This document shows positions 34,990 to 46,009 of a stretch of DNA of 64,000 nucleotides, piece by piece. Within the stretch, counting starts at the first letter, position 1; every line of letters begins with the position of its first letter. A program made the position numbers and the translations under genes. The stretch comes from Avena insularis (lineage: Eukaryota; Streptophyta; Magnoliopsida; Poales; Poaceae): contig CM042694.1 of NCBI GenBank assembly GCA_023614405.1, positions 88,891,285 through 88,955,284 of the forward strand, given 5' to 3'. The notes under the pieces were generated by a model. It was not told where the DNA came from and ran no database searches. It saw only the letters and a program-made list of their open reading frames with translations.

Positions 34990-37307
34990 TCACGTATCAT
35001 ATATTTTTAACACTGGACTAACCGAAACTATGTCAGGATTCATGAAACACACCGTTTTTTCACTTGAAAAATAGTAAATGGTTTTTTGGGGTGATCAAAA
35101 GGAAAATTTAAAGTGGATCACTAATGAAATAGAATATTGTGAACTTAAAAATTATTTTTCTAAAAAATCATGAGCATTAGGTAATGTACATGTAGTTCAA
35201 ATATGATCCACTTCCTATCGGTTCGACATGAATTTGTCTTTTTTATGAGGGGTGGTCTAAAAGGTTTAAGATATCCCGTTGGGACATTACCATGTAAGGT
35301 GGTCTAGTATTTTTGAAAAATAAGATAGTACCATTTTGAAATTTTCATTTAGTGACTGCTTCACAAAACACGCCGTTTTTGCCACTCGGTAAATAGAAAA
35401 TCTCTTTTAGTGTGACAAAAAAGAAAACTTCCTCCTATACCATTCTTAGCCATCCCAAGATGCACAATACATGCACAATATCATAAACTATGCAACGAAT
35501 TTAGCCCTAACATTGTGCCAGAAAGTCATGAAACTTTGAACGTGATAGCTCATTTCTGAGAAAGTTTTTTGAGATATTTAAAATATTTTAAGTTTGATAT
35601 TTTTTCCTTGCAAATATGTCACATAATATGACACCACGCGAAGATTTTACATTTTTTGGATCGATTTTGAATTTCTTATACCGTTTCAAACTATGGTCAA
35701 AACGGAGGGCATTAAGATTCTTAGCTCAGGACTGAGTCTCGCTAAACTTGCAGTGCATCTATGATGAAATAAAATATTGTGAATCTAAAAATAATTTAAA
35801 AAAAAATTATATGCATCAGATCATGTACCTGTAGTTCAAAACCGACCCACTTCCTACCGATTAGGCAGAAATTAGTGTTTTTCATGAGGGGTGGACAGAA
35901 AGGTTTAAGATAGCCCGGTTGGGATATTGTCCATGCAAGGTGTCCTAGTATTTTTGAAAAATCGGGTGGTACCATTTTAAAACTTTCATTTGGTGGTTTC
36001 TTCACAAGACACCCCGTTTTTGATACTTGGAAAATAAAAAAGGCTTTTTGGTGCGATGAAAAGGAAAACTTCCTCATACAGTGTTGTTCTCCGTCCCATG
36101 ATGCACATGTGTGTATAAAATGGGTACATTATCACAAACTATACCGCAATTCTAGCCATAATATTGGTTATTTGGCCTGAAAGCCACAAAACCTTGAACA
36201 TGATAGCTCATTTCTGTGAAAGTTTTTTTTAGATGCAACCAATATACCAAGTTTTATATTTTTCTTATAAATATGTCACATAATATGACGTCATGCGAAG
36301 ATTTTACATTGTTTGAATCGTTTTTAAATTTCTTATGCTCGTTTCAAACTATGATCAAAACGGCGGGCATGAAGATTCTTAGCTCGGGGCAGAGCTCGCT
36401 AAACTTGCAGTGCGTCTCTGATGAAATAGCATATTGTGAACCTAAAAATTATTATTCCAAAAATCACAAGCATCAGATCATGTACCTATAGTTTAAATCT
36501 GACTCACTTCCTACCGATTCAGCAGGAATTTGTCTTTTCACAAGGGATGGACGGAAAGGTTTAAGATAGCCTGGTTAGGACATTGTCCATACAAGGTGGC
36601 CTAGTATTTTTGAAAAATGGGCGGTACCATTTTAAAACTTTCATTTGGTCGTTGCTTCACAAAACACCCCGTTTTATCACTTGGAAAATGAAAAATGACG
36701 TTTTGTTGCGATGAAAAGGAAAATTTCCTCCTATAACATTGTTCGCATCCCATAATACACATATGTGCACAATATGAGCATATTATCACAAACTATGCCG
36801 TTATTTTAGCCATAACATTGGTTGTTTCGCCTGAAAGCCATAAAACCTCGAACATGATAGGTTATTTCTGTGAAGGTTTTTTAGATGCAATCAATATACC
36901 AAGTTTGATATTTTTTCTTGTAAATATGTCACATAATATGACACCACGTGAAGATTTTACATTGTTTGGACCGGTTTTGAATTTTTATGCCTATTTTAAA
37001 CTATGATCAAAATGGTGGGCATGAAGATTCTTAGTTCGGGGTTGAGCCTCGCTAAACTTGTAGTGCATATCTGGTGAAATACCATATTGTGAACCTACAA
37101 ATATTTTTTACAAAAAATCATAAGCATCAGATAATGTACCTGTAGTTCAAATCTAACCCACTTCCTAGCGATTCAGTAGGAATTTGTCTTTTTCACGAGG
37201 GATGGATGAAAAGGTTTAAGATAACCCGGTTGGGGCATTGTCCATGCAAGGTGGCCTAGCATTTTTGAAAAATGGGGTGGTACCATTTTGAATCTTTCAT
37301 TTGATGG
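34990..37307 (-). repeat. ~650-bp tandem repeats in the second CACTA element
   Basis: A landmark (CCGTTTTT...CACTTGG...AAAT) recurs near 35049 (shortened unit), 35374, 36013 and 36666, then across the solo LTR at 37308/38732. Units include TGTCACATAATATGAC and the sequence around ATTCTTAGCTC. Orientation is opposite to the related repeats at 22889-24500. Confidence 0.8.
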
Positions 37308-37312
37308 TTGTT

Positions 37313-38726
37313 TGATGTCTACGCACTTCTATTCTTGTAGACAGTTGTTGGACCTTTAAGTGTAGAGGTTTGTAGAACAACATCAAGTTTTCCCTTAAGT
37401 GGATCACCCAAGGTTTATCGAACTCAGGGAGGAACTGGTCAAAGGTATCCCCTCTCAAGCAATCCTGCAATCAAGATACAAGAAGTCTCTTGTGTCCCCA
37501 ACACACCCAATACACTTGTCAGGTGTATAGGTTCACTAGTTCAGCGAAGAGATAGTGAAATACAAGTGGTATGGATAAAAGATAACGGTGCCAGAAAATA
37601 GCTTGATGGCGTGGAAGAGACTAAAGACAAACTGAAATAAAGATGGAAGCAAGCAAACATGTAACAGATCTAGTTGTAAACGGTGTTTCAATGTTTAGAA
37701 ACAAGGCCTAGGGATCATACTTTCACTAGTGAACACTCCCATATAAATATCTTCTCTTTATGATACTACTCTTAACTACTCTCCGGTTGGACACTCTAAT
37801 CCATGGTAGGGCTATAACAACACTCCTCAAAGTTCGCTTTCCCCATCTAGGTAACCCCGCACTGTCACCTTGAGCTCTAGATGGTTCCAACAAACACCAC
37901 AATTTCATAAAAACATCCAACTCCAAATATAACTCATAATAAGTATTTGTAATCTCTAGCCTAAGTGCCACCATGGTTTGCACGCTGTCACTTTTACACA
38001 CATGGGGAGAGCCAAAGATTAAAGCACTTGAGTAGCAAGGTAGATCTACTTGATTACAAATCTCATGATCACAATATGATCATGCATAGAGAGAGAGAGA
38101 TAAACACATATCTACCGGTAGAACCCTTAGCCTTGAGAAAGAACTACTCCCTCATCATCATGAGAATCAACAACTGCGATGGAGATGGTGGTGGAGCTCG
38201 ATGGAGATGGCTCGGGGGCACTTCCCCGTCCCGGCAGGGTGCCAGAACAGAGACTTTCTGTCCCCCGACTCTCCCCTTCGGTGGTGGCGGCGCCGCGGAA
38301 CTTTTTCGTGGCTGGAGGCTGTTCGATTTAGGGTTTATGCATCGGGAGGCTTCTTATAGGCGAAGAGGTAAGGTCGGTGGGCGGCCAGGGGGCCCACACC
38401 ATGCCCTGGCACGGCCTAGGGCTGCCCGCGCTAAGGGGGGTGTGGCCACCCTGTGGCCCCTCTCCGTCTCGTCTTCTGGCTCCGTGAGTCTTCAGGTAAA
38501 ATATCGACCTTGGCTTTTGTCCGGTCCAATTTCGAGAATATTCATTTTCTGACTTTCCTAGAACCAAAAACAGCAGAAAACAGGCAACTGACACTGCGGC
38601 ATCTTGTTAATAGGTTAGTCCAAAAAAGTGTATAAAAAATACTCCAAAGTGTAGACAAAACATAAGAAAGTAGATAAAAACCAAGCATAAAACATCAAAA
38701 ATTATAGATACGTTTGCAACATATCA
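37313..38726 (-). mobile_element. Solo LTR of an E2/B/D-type element, inverted (1414 bp)
   Basis: TTGTT duplications at 37308-37312 and 38727-38731. Read on the minus strand it begins TGATATGTTGCAAACG and ends GCGTAGACATCA, and early blocks match LTRs of B and D (ACTAACCTATTAACAAGA). There is no internal sequence, so two LTRs probably recombined. Confidence 0.9.
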
Positions 38727-39509
38727 TTGTTTTATAAAACACCCATTTTTTACACTTGGAAAATGAAAAATATGTTTTACAAAACTATATGTAATATTTT
38801 TATATGTTATTCCACAAAAATATTTAATATTTTTATATGTTATTCAACAAAAATATTTAATATTTGAGTTTCTGCAAATTTAGATATATTATATGTATAT
38901 TTCTGAATTAGAATGATTTAGTTATGATTTTTCTAAGATTAATATTACAAAAAAGAAAAATAGCTAAGTCTGTGTAGGTATTGAAACCTACCGATGGCTT
39001 TGCCGTCGGTGTAGGTTAGAAGCCGACGTACCACCGTCACGTCTAATCCCTACCCAACGATTGTCGTCGGTCTATCCCGCCCTACACCAACGACAAATCT
39101 GGACCAACGGCAAGTTTGCTCGGCTATCCATCTCGAGGTCTACGCTGACAGCTCAGACAAATAGCCTTTGGCCGTGGGCGTCTATCCCTTCACCCGTAGT
39201 GAGTTTCCAGCGAAGGTTTCAATCATCACAGCTACCCACAATTGGCAAGGGTGTGTCATTGTTGAAACGACGCAAAATATATGGGGCAGATGAAATCATG
39301 CACTTCGTACCAAAAGAATGTACTAAGTGTATATTAACAGGAGCAGTATCTCATGACAAACACCTACAAATCATTGCCGAGAATCTGAGCAATTTATATA
39401 TATTCTCTTATTACTATGCACTTCCTGGTCAATCGCAGAGATGAATGAACTAAAAAAACATGGGCAAAATAAGACGATATTTTGCATCTCCATTGTTAGG
39501 TGCAGCCAT

Positions 39510-40500
39510 ATATATTAGGGAAACGATACTAGTCCCTCGGGGGATCGAACGAAACGATCCCCCGGGTTCTTCATCCCGCACAACCGCACGTGGTAGGCCC
39601 GAGAAAACTGCGCACCTCACATCTCTCTATATTTATCCTCTCTCTCTTCGAACACGCCACGCGAGCCGCCGCCCAAGCTCCTTTGCCATGCGCCTCTCTG
39701 CTACGCCGCCTCGCCGCAGCAGCCCCACGTCGACGCCCCTCTCCGCCTCGCCGCTACAGCCCGCGCTGCCGCTGTACCTCGTCGGAGCGCCGTGCCTCCC
39801 TGCACTTCGCCGGAGCGACGCCCCCAGGACACGTCGATGCCTAGCTCCCTGCAGGTCCTCCAAGGCATCGCCAGATCTCCGCTGCCGCCAACTCCCTTGC
39901 ACGTCGCCGGCCCTTACATCTCCGGCGAGGTCTTATCATGGCCTTGAGTTCTGCTACATGTGACCGGTGGCATTGCTACGTGTGGTGTCGATGTTTGCTA
40001 CATGCAGCCAGCGGTGTTGCTACCGTGACTGGACGGAGGTGCTACAAACGTCCTCGTGTTTTGCTACATGAGGCGGGTGGGGGTGCTACAAACGGCCACG
40101 GGTTTTGCTACAAGGTCTCCGGCGAGATCTCCGGTGAAGTCTCCAACGAGATCGAATTTGCTACAATAGGATATTTTTTTTTGTTATATATGTTTTATTG
40201 TTTTGCTACAATAGCATAACGTTTTTGCTACACGGTCTCCGATGAAAGTCTCCGGTGAGGTCGGATCTGGTACATTAGTTAATTTTTTTTGCTACATGGT
40301 CTCCAGCGAGGCATCCGGCGAACTCTTCGGCGAGATCTAGTCTGTCTATTCTTTTTTTTAGACCGAACCGTTTTCTGCTACATGTACTATTTGTAGTAAA
40401 AGTGGGTCGGTTGGATCAAAAGCGGGATTACAGGCTGGTTTTGGAAACACCGGGGACCCAGGGATCGGGGCAATTATCCCCGGAGAACGCGTACCACTGC
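39510..40500. mobile_element. Probable non-autonomous DNA transposon with GCTACA boxes
   Basis: The left part has GGGGGATCG and CGATCCCCC separated by 7 bp, a strong hairpin. The right end contains a related inverted segment (CGATCCC...GGGT read on the minus strand). Between them are a GC-rich block and many GCTACA boxes. No transposase. Boundaries and superfamily (Mutator-like is my guess) are uncertain. Confidence 0.35.
39953..40112 (+). repeat. Eight GCTACA-type boxes at exact 22-bp spacing
   Basis: Boxes start at 39953, 39975, 39997, 40019, 40041, 40063, 40085 and 40107: seven intervals of exactly 22 bp. Two are GCTACG and GCTACC. The 16 bp between boxes vary widely. Further pairs at 22-bp spacing follow at 40205/40227 and 40269/40291. 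Confidence 0.85.
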
Positions 40501-40511
40501 CCTATATATTA

Positions 40512-40613
40512 CCGCTCCGGTCAAAATTAAGTGACTTCACTTTTTCTAGATATGCATGTACAGACATCGTTATCTAGAAGAAAACTAAGTCACTATATTT
40601 GGGGACAGGGGAG
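40512..40613. mobile_element. Stowaway-like MITE (102 bp)
   Basis: TA flanks at 40510-40511 and 40614-40615. Inner inverted repeats AAGTGACTT and AAGTCACT; right tip complement CTCCCCTGTCCC. The left tip is degenerate. Confidence 0.65.
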
Positions 40614-40702
40614 TACTAAAATTCTAAGAACCACCTCATTACATAAGCCTAGAAACCATGAACCACCATTGCTATAACACTCAACATCGAGCGCACGCTC
40701 AG

Positions 40703-41761
40703 CTAACGCCGCAAGGACATGGCCCGCAAGGACATGGCCGAGAGCTCGACTACGACAGAAGGGCAGCTTCGTCTTAGATGGCAGAAGCCGTCGGTGGCCA
40801 TGACCGCCCTCAGAATCGCCGGCGGGGCGAGAAAACTGAAGCAGGCCTTCTTCAGCCCCTCACAGTGGTGCTGCTCGGCTAGCGCCAAGATAGTCGCCGC
40901 CGAGCCCACGTCGATGTACTTGCACAGCTTCTTCTCGCAAACCAGCTTCAGCCGCTCCATGCCGTACCTGTCCGCCGCGACGAGCAGGTGCTGGCATGTC
41001 GCGTTCGCGTCTTCGTCCTCCCTTCTCATCTGTGGCAACGAGCCGGTGTACGCGAAACGGAGCAGCATCTTGAACACCTCCACCTCCATGTCTTCCACGC
41101 GCACGACGACGCCGGAGGCGGAGTTGCCCTCCTTCATCGGTCCGAGGAACTCAGCGGCAAAGACCGACGAGCGGGCCGCCAGAACAGACCGGTGCGCGGC
41201 GACGGTCTCGCCGCCGACCTCGAACACCACGTCGGCGCCCTTCTCGGTCTCGAAGAGCTCGCCCAGATGCCGGCGTAAGTCGCATGGGGGCACGGAGACG
41301 AAGTCCGCCGCGCGGCAGCCATGCACGACGACGATGTCGCAGCGGACGGTGAACGAATCGTTCCTCAGATGCCCGGAGCTCTCCAGTACCTCCTTTTTGG
41401 CGAAGGTTTCGTGGTACCATCCGTACTCAGAGGTGAATTCGTCAACCGAATTCGATGGCAGCCCCAACACTTGCTCCCGCTCCTCCTCCTCGTCGGCGAA
41501 GCAGAAGTCCCACTGCGCCTTCACCACCGTCGTCTCGACATCTTCGTCGAGGAATAAGACGAGGTTTATGTATTCCGCGACCTCGGAGCTTATGCCGTTG
41601 GGGTAGTACCAGATGCGCCACCGATGGCCGCCGATGGTGAACGGGCCGGACCTGACGTACTCTCCCGTGGGAAGGCCCTTGGTGCGCGAGTACCCGCGGA
41701 TCGTGAGTAGGTGGTGTCCGCTCGACGCGTCGGCCACGATGGTGGACCCCGACCACGACAT
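40703..41761 (-). CDS. MATH-BTB protein (BPM-like CUL3 adaptor), gene 2
   Basis: An intact single-exon frame of 352 residues on the minus strand. The MATH domain is at about 8-145 (GHHLLTIRGYS, GGHRWRIWYYPNG, NDSFTVRCDIVVV). The BTB domain is at about 167-285 (GADVVFEVGGETVAAHRSVL, VFKMLLRFAYTG, LLVAADRYGMERL). A BACK-like tail follows (LAEQHHCEGLKKACFSFL). It is clearly a paralogue of gene 1, with most differences in the MATH half, as expected if substrate recognition diverges. The C-terminus carries a short duplication (AMSLRAMSLRR). Its upstream side holds a tight pair of Stowaway elements beginning ~165 bp from the ATG, which may contribute to its promoter. Predicted role: substrate adaptor of a CUL3 ubiquitin ligase; the target is unknown. 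Confidence 0.93.
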   Translation of the reverse strand: MSWSGSTIVADASSGHHLLTIRGYSRTKGLPTGEYVRSGPFTIGGHRWRIWYYPNGISSEVAEYINLVLFLDEDVETTVVKAQWDFCFADEEEEREQVLGLPSNSVDEFTSEYGWYHETFAKKEVLESSGHLRNDSFTVRCDIVVVHGCRAADFVSVPPCDLRRHLGELFETEKGADVVFEVGGETVAAHRSVLAARSSVFAAEFLGPMKEGNSASGVVVRVEDMEVEVFKMLLRFAYTGSLPQMRREDEDANATCQHLLVAADRYGMERLKLVCEKKLCKYIDVGSAATILALAEQHHCEGLKKACFSFLAPPAILRAVMATDGFCHLRRSCPSVVVELSAMSLRAMSLRR

Positions 41762-41928
41762 TGCCGACCTTCCCCGCGGAATTTGAAGCTGGCAACTCTC
41801 CTAGATTGGGGTTTTGCGCAGCCAACCAATCTGCGTCATCTAAAGGCGGCGGGTTTGAAAGCGGAACCACAAGGGACTCTCCGAAATCGAAAAACGAATA
41901 CGGAAAGAGATCAACCGAGATAGTAGTA

Positions 41929-42164
41929 CTCCCCCTCTGTACGGGTTTATTAGGCTAACACACTTTTTAAGAAAAATATTTGACTATAAATTTGATCAAC
42001 AAAATATAAACCATATATCACAAAAACTATATCACTACATAGGTCTTTCAAATATGAATCCAAAGGTATAAGTTTTGCAATATATAGTTTATGTTCTACT
42101 GATCAATTTTATGGTCAATTTTTTCTTAAACTTGGTGTTAGCCTAATAAACTGGTACGAGAGAC
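41929..42164. mobile_element. Stowaway MITE (236 bp) upstream of MATH-BTB gene 2
   Basis: TA-flanked (41927-41928, 42165-42166). Long inverted termini including GGGTTTATTAGGCTAACAC and its near-complement at the right end. Confidence 0.88.
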
Positions 42165-42170
42165 TACATA

Positions 42171-42254
42171 CTCCCTCCGGTTCATATTAATGATCTCAAC
42201 TTTGTCTAAATTCATATCTAGACAAACTAGAGACTATTAATATGGACCCGGGAG
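42171..42254. mobile_element. Miniature Stowaway (84 bp)
   Basis: TA flanks at 42169-42170 and 42255-42256. Left CTCCCTCCGGTTCATATTAA; right end inverted CTCCCGGGTCCATATTAAT. It lies only 4 bp from the preceding element's flanking TA. Confidence 0.8.
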
Positions 42255-42256
42255 TA

Positions 42257-43040
42257 GTAAAACGAACATCCCATTTATCAGGACACACTAGCACTAGCAG
42301 TGGGCATGTCCAACGCGGGGCTCTTACATGGGCGCTTAAATAGATCAAAAGAAATGTTACGGATAAGGGCTCAAGTTTCGAACTAGAAACACTAATTTCA
42401 AGCGCTAAAACAGAGGAGATTGAGTTGGTTTTGTAGGCAAAACAAATCGAGCGCCCGATGTCTGTTTTAGTAGCGACGCTAGCCAAGTTCCCGGGATCGG
42501 CTAGGAATAAGGAGACCAGGAAATTCATCTTAGCGCCTGCCATGTACATACCCTAATACTCCCCACTAGGTCCATAATGTCATAGTAGCCTACAAGTTTA
42601 GGGAGTGACTAGATCTGAGTCGCCTGAGAACTTACGTCTAAGTCGGCAGGCGTCATCCTACTATTTGTGCTAATTCTCTGTTGCATAGTTATAACTTATA
42701 AAAATTTGTACTAGTTTTCAGTTGTAACTTATTATATTATTACTTAAAACCTAGTTATAACTCATGTGTAACTCTCACATTGTACAAATTACGAGATAAA
42801 TCTAATGGTAAGAAGATGACCGAGACATAAGAAGTTCTTGTGCGTCTGAGAACTATCAAATCCGTTAAGTTTATTGGCTGGAGCAAATTTCTCTGAACAC
42901 CCGTACATGTATATCCTACATGGAAATTAGTGAAAGTTTGCACCAGCAAGTTTCAAAAAAATATCAAAATAGTCAAGGAAAATGCAAAAACATGTAAAAA
43001 CAGACAACTATAAGCATTTATTTCATCTTTGGAATTTATG
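42257..43040. other. Intergenic sequence
   Basis: No gene or complete element seen. Confidence 0.4.
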
Positions 43041-43042
43041 TA

Positions 43043-43100
43043 CTCTCTCTTATCCAAATTAATGGACTGAGATTTGTCCATTAATTTGGATCGGAGTGAG
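43043..43100. mobile_element. Very short Stowaway-like hairpin (58 bp)
   Basis: TA-flanked; TATCCAAATTAATGGAC and GTCCATTAATTTGGAT pair almost completely around a short loop. Confidence 0.7.
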
Positions 43101-43102
43101 TA

Positions 43103-43690
43103 TATGATTTTTCGCCAAGTTATAAATTTCTATTTCACATGAGGCTAATAACGTATTACGATTTTCTATATACGTTTGATGTTCACGCTCTCTGCTCCAT
43201 TCTGCCTCCCAGCTTCCCAAATGCTCCATTTTTCCTCTACAAGATCGATTTGTTGGTCAGAAAAGAGGGAAGAGGACACCGCGATCCGCCCCGAATATCC
43301 ACCCTTATAGTTGTTATCATGTCTGATGGCTATATATATGATGTGCATAGGGCTTCTCATCGAGTAGTAGAGCTATCTTTGGAGACTGTTGTCTTCCTTT
43401 TGTTGTTAGCACCCTCATTGTTGGCCTCGGTGTTGATGGATCTAAACACATATGTGTCAATAATCACGTGGTTCAGTCGTAGTGCTGCCCGGGAGCTTAT
43501 CTCTTTCCTTTTTAATTAATATGTGCCTATATGCTCTGATATAGCCGGATTTGGTCCAAATCTTGTTGCCCTCGTTGTTCCCTATTAAATTATATGTTTC
43601 CCTCTTTGACCCGGGGAAGTTTTTTGAGCAGTTGATCTAGCCAAGTTGTTCTAGTGTAGGGCTACATGCATATCATTTCCTCTTCATGCT
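43103..43690. other. Intergenic sequence
   Basis: An open frame at 43139-43519 (126 codons) has no recognisable domain and no supporting context. Nothing else seen. Confidence 0.35.
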
Positions 43691-44015
43691 CTTAAACTTG
43701 TTCACAAGATCATTTAACTGGATATCCCACTTGCTCGGAGGTCTCATCCATCCTCATGGGGAAGGTATAAACTTCATCCTTACCTTCTCAAAGTTGGATC
43801 ATTTGAGATGCTTTCATCTCCCTCGTGAATATTTTTAAGGGAATCACATGTTTCCTTGGCGGCCGTGCAAAGTTTTGTGCGGATGTAGAGATCATTTGAC
43901 ATGTTCTTGCAAAGAATGGACTTCGCTTACATATTGAGTTGATGTGTGATAATCTCACGAGGCATTTGATTGGGACACTAGAGCCAAAAAAAAAACCTCC
44001 GGTGGCTAACCTCAC
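43690..44015 (-). pseudogene. Possible copia-type gag fragment
   Basis: On the minus strand, TAAKETCDSLKNIHEGDES (43800-43865 region) resembles the AKE-W-xL-HEG segment of copia gag (UBN2-type) domains. After a frameshift, QLNDLVNKFKSM follows in the expected order. The Trp position is Cys. Degenerate and short; a weak call. Confidence 0.4.
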
Positions 44016-44073
44016 AGAAATAAGGACGGAATTGCGGTGCTCATGCTAAAGGAAACATGAACATGATCCTTCT

Positions 44074-44151
44074 GAGTCGATGCCACCGCTAGAAAATAAG
44101 AGTCGATGCCACCGCTAGAAAATAAGAGTCGATGCCACCGCTAGAAAATAA
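44074..44151 (+). repeat. 26-bp tandem repeat, three perfect copies
   Basis: Three identical copies of a unit starting GAGTCGATGCCACCGC. Perfect identity implies recent expansion. Confidence 0.9.
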
Positions 44152-44575
44152 GAAGGCGATGGCACTCTTACGAGACCGTATTTACCGCACGTACGTTGCC
44201 CCGGATCATATGTGCCTCACGATTGCACTTAAGCCCTCTCAGAAAGTTGGAAACAATCTGAGCTCCGACTGACAGTAAAACTTGTATATTTCTTGACTAG
44301 ATATGATGAAATTTGTATGTATTTTCAAATTTTTGTTAATTTTTCTACTATTAATTTGGTTGTTGTCATATTTCTTCTACGGTTGCTATTGAATCGTGTA
44401 TGAGTTTTCGAGATTCAAAGCAGTTTTAGATCTCTAATACAATCTATGAATCTAGACTAAGGTGGAATGGTCTTCCTATAAAATAGTTTACACGGACCTC
44501 TAACAAATCAATGGTAATGATGATGCTGGGGGCCCAACGTACGTGTGGTGTTGTATTTCCGCACTCTTACAACTA

Positions 44576-44610
44576 CTCCCTCTGTACCTAAATATAAGAC
44601 GTTGGCGTGT
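44576..44610 (+). mobile_element. Single Stowaway end
   Basis: TACTCCCTCTGTACCTAAAT is a typical Stowaway left end with no partner end found nearby. Confidence 0.4.
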
Positions 44611-45285
44611 CGATATATAAATTTTTTCATGTACAAAAAATCACGCATCTTTGTTTTGCCCCGCACAGTTCGGTCGTGTGTTGGCGTGTCACTCTCTTCC
44701 CCTCCCGTATCATTCTCTCTCCCTCCCGTACTGCACCGCATGCTCTCCATGGAGTCGTCACCCATGTAATCGCTCCTCCACACGGCCCGTGTCACCACTG
44801 CCCCTTCCCTCCCCACTACCGACACCTTAGTGTCGCTCCCCACCACCGTCCATCCCCTCCATGAACTTAACCAAGACACAACCAAGATCTGCACAAGGGA
44901 GCTCAATCCGGCGACCATGGCTGTGGAACTGATGGGATGCTATACCCCCACCGCGCAGACGACTAGCTCACCATCCAGGAGGTTGTCGCTGTCCTCCCCA
45001 CCACCGCCTTGCTTCCCCCCACCCCGATTCCTCCCGCACCCACCCACACCAGATAGTTGGAGGTCAAAGAATATAGTTTGATGCGCCGGTGCTGGATTCT
45101 TGTGCGGCGGTGCTGCATCCATGTGCATGGGCGCTGATCTGCGATCCCGAGCCCCTATATCGCCATCTTCTCCAACCCAATATCCTCTGCCTCTGCACCA
45201 TGTGTCTGCAACCATTTCCTATACAATGCACTATCTCTTATCGCCATTTTTTTGTGGCAGTTGTAGTCTCAGAATATGAATGGTG

Positions 45286-45372
45286 GGTGCAGGGGTGGTC
45301 TTCGTGGACATGGACGGGAAGCATTTCAGGAACATCCAAAATTGGCTAAGGGACGGTTCCATCCCCGCGCTC
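45286..45372 (+). pseudogene. Exon fragment of a KCTD-like BTB/POZ protein (FIP2-type)
   Basis: The frame reads VVFVDMDGKHFRNIQNWLRDG then SIPALSESD, matching the second half of the BTB domain of plant KCTD-type proteins (FH-interacting protein FIP2 group: VDRDGKHFRNILNWLRDG). A TGCAG dinucleotide context just upstream could be the original 3' splice site. After SESD the sequence no longer matches. It is a gene fragment, perhaps carried by a transposon, and unrelated to the MATH-BTB class. Confidence 0.6.
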
Positions 45373-45529
45373 TCCGAGTCCGATGGGACACAAACCAATC
45401 TGTTGCTAGGCGTCGCTAGGGGGAAGACAATGGTGCACCTGCATGTTTCTTCTCGTGGATGTTTTACTCCAAGACATGAGGTGCGTTTCTATTTCCACAT
45501 ATCCATTCATGTACTCTTAGACTGAATTT

Positions 45530-46005
45530 AATTTTTCAATCAGGGCTGCATTCTAATCAGTAGGACATTTCTTTCTTAGACCGATTTTTTCTTAGACTAA
45601 AACTTAAGTGATTTTCTGATGCACTGATATGTTTTATTAAACCAAATTTTTCATTCATTGAGTTAAATTGCATGCACTGAAGTTGTAGTACTCCATACAT
45701 TTTTAGAATGTTGATGTTCCTACATGTCGACATGTCAAATGATAATATCGACGTGTCAATATTTTTACTATATATTCAATTCGTGGATTCAGGTACCAAT
45801 TCAAGTGCCTAATCAAATGGAACCCTTATGGATTTGCTAGTTGATAAGGTAAATATCCAGCCCACTAAATGCTAGGCAGAATGAGGATAAGGGCCTCCAA
45901 AAAATTTCTTCTCGTTCTATGAACTTTAAGGTGTATGAAGTCTCATAGTTAACTCTTGCAGTGCAACGATAGAGACTCCATTTCACTTAGCTTGATTTAA
46001 TTTAG
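45530..46005. other. Intergenic sequence
   Basis: AT-rich; nothing recognised. Confidence 0.4.
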
Positions 46006-46009
46006 GCCA

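Larger units (their letters stand above)
34253..39201. mobile_element. CACTA-type DNA transposon without recognisable transposase
   Basis: Left tip CACTACAAGAAC, right tip (inverted) CACTACGGGTGAAG. Both ends hold GC-rich subterminal repeats around GCCGACGG and CGTAGGC (34260-34460 and 38990-39190). Flanking trinucleotides are GGT and AGT, so the 3-bp duplication is imperfect. The interior is ~650-bp tandem repeats related to those at 22889-24500, plus an inverted solo LTR. Likely non-autonomous. Confidence 0.72.

Noticed and set aside
34250..39204. Perfect 3-bp target duplication for the second CACTA element
   Set aside because: The flanks are GGT and AGT. They agree at two of three bases, so the duplication is not claimed.
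39953..40112. CRISPR-like array (short repeat, variable spacer)
   Set aside because: The box is 6 bp with 16-bp spacers in a plant nuclear context, with no cas genes. It is a spaced motif, not CRISPR.
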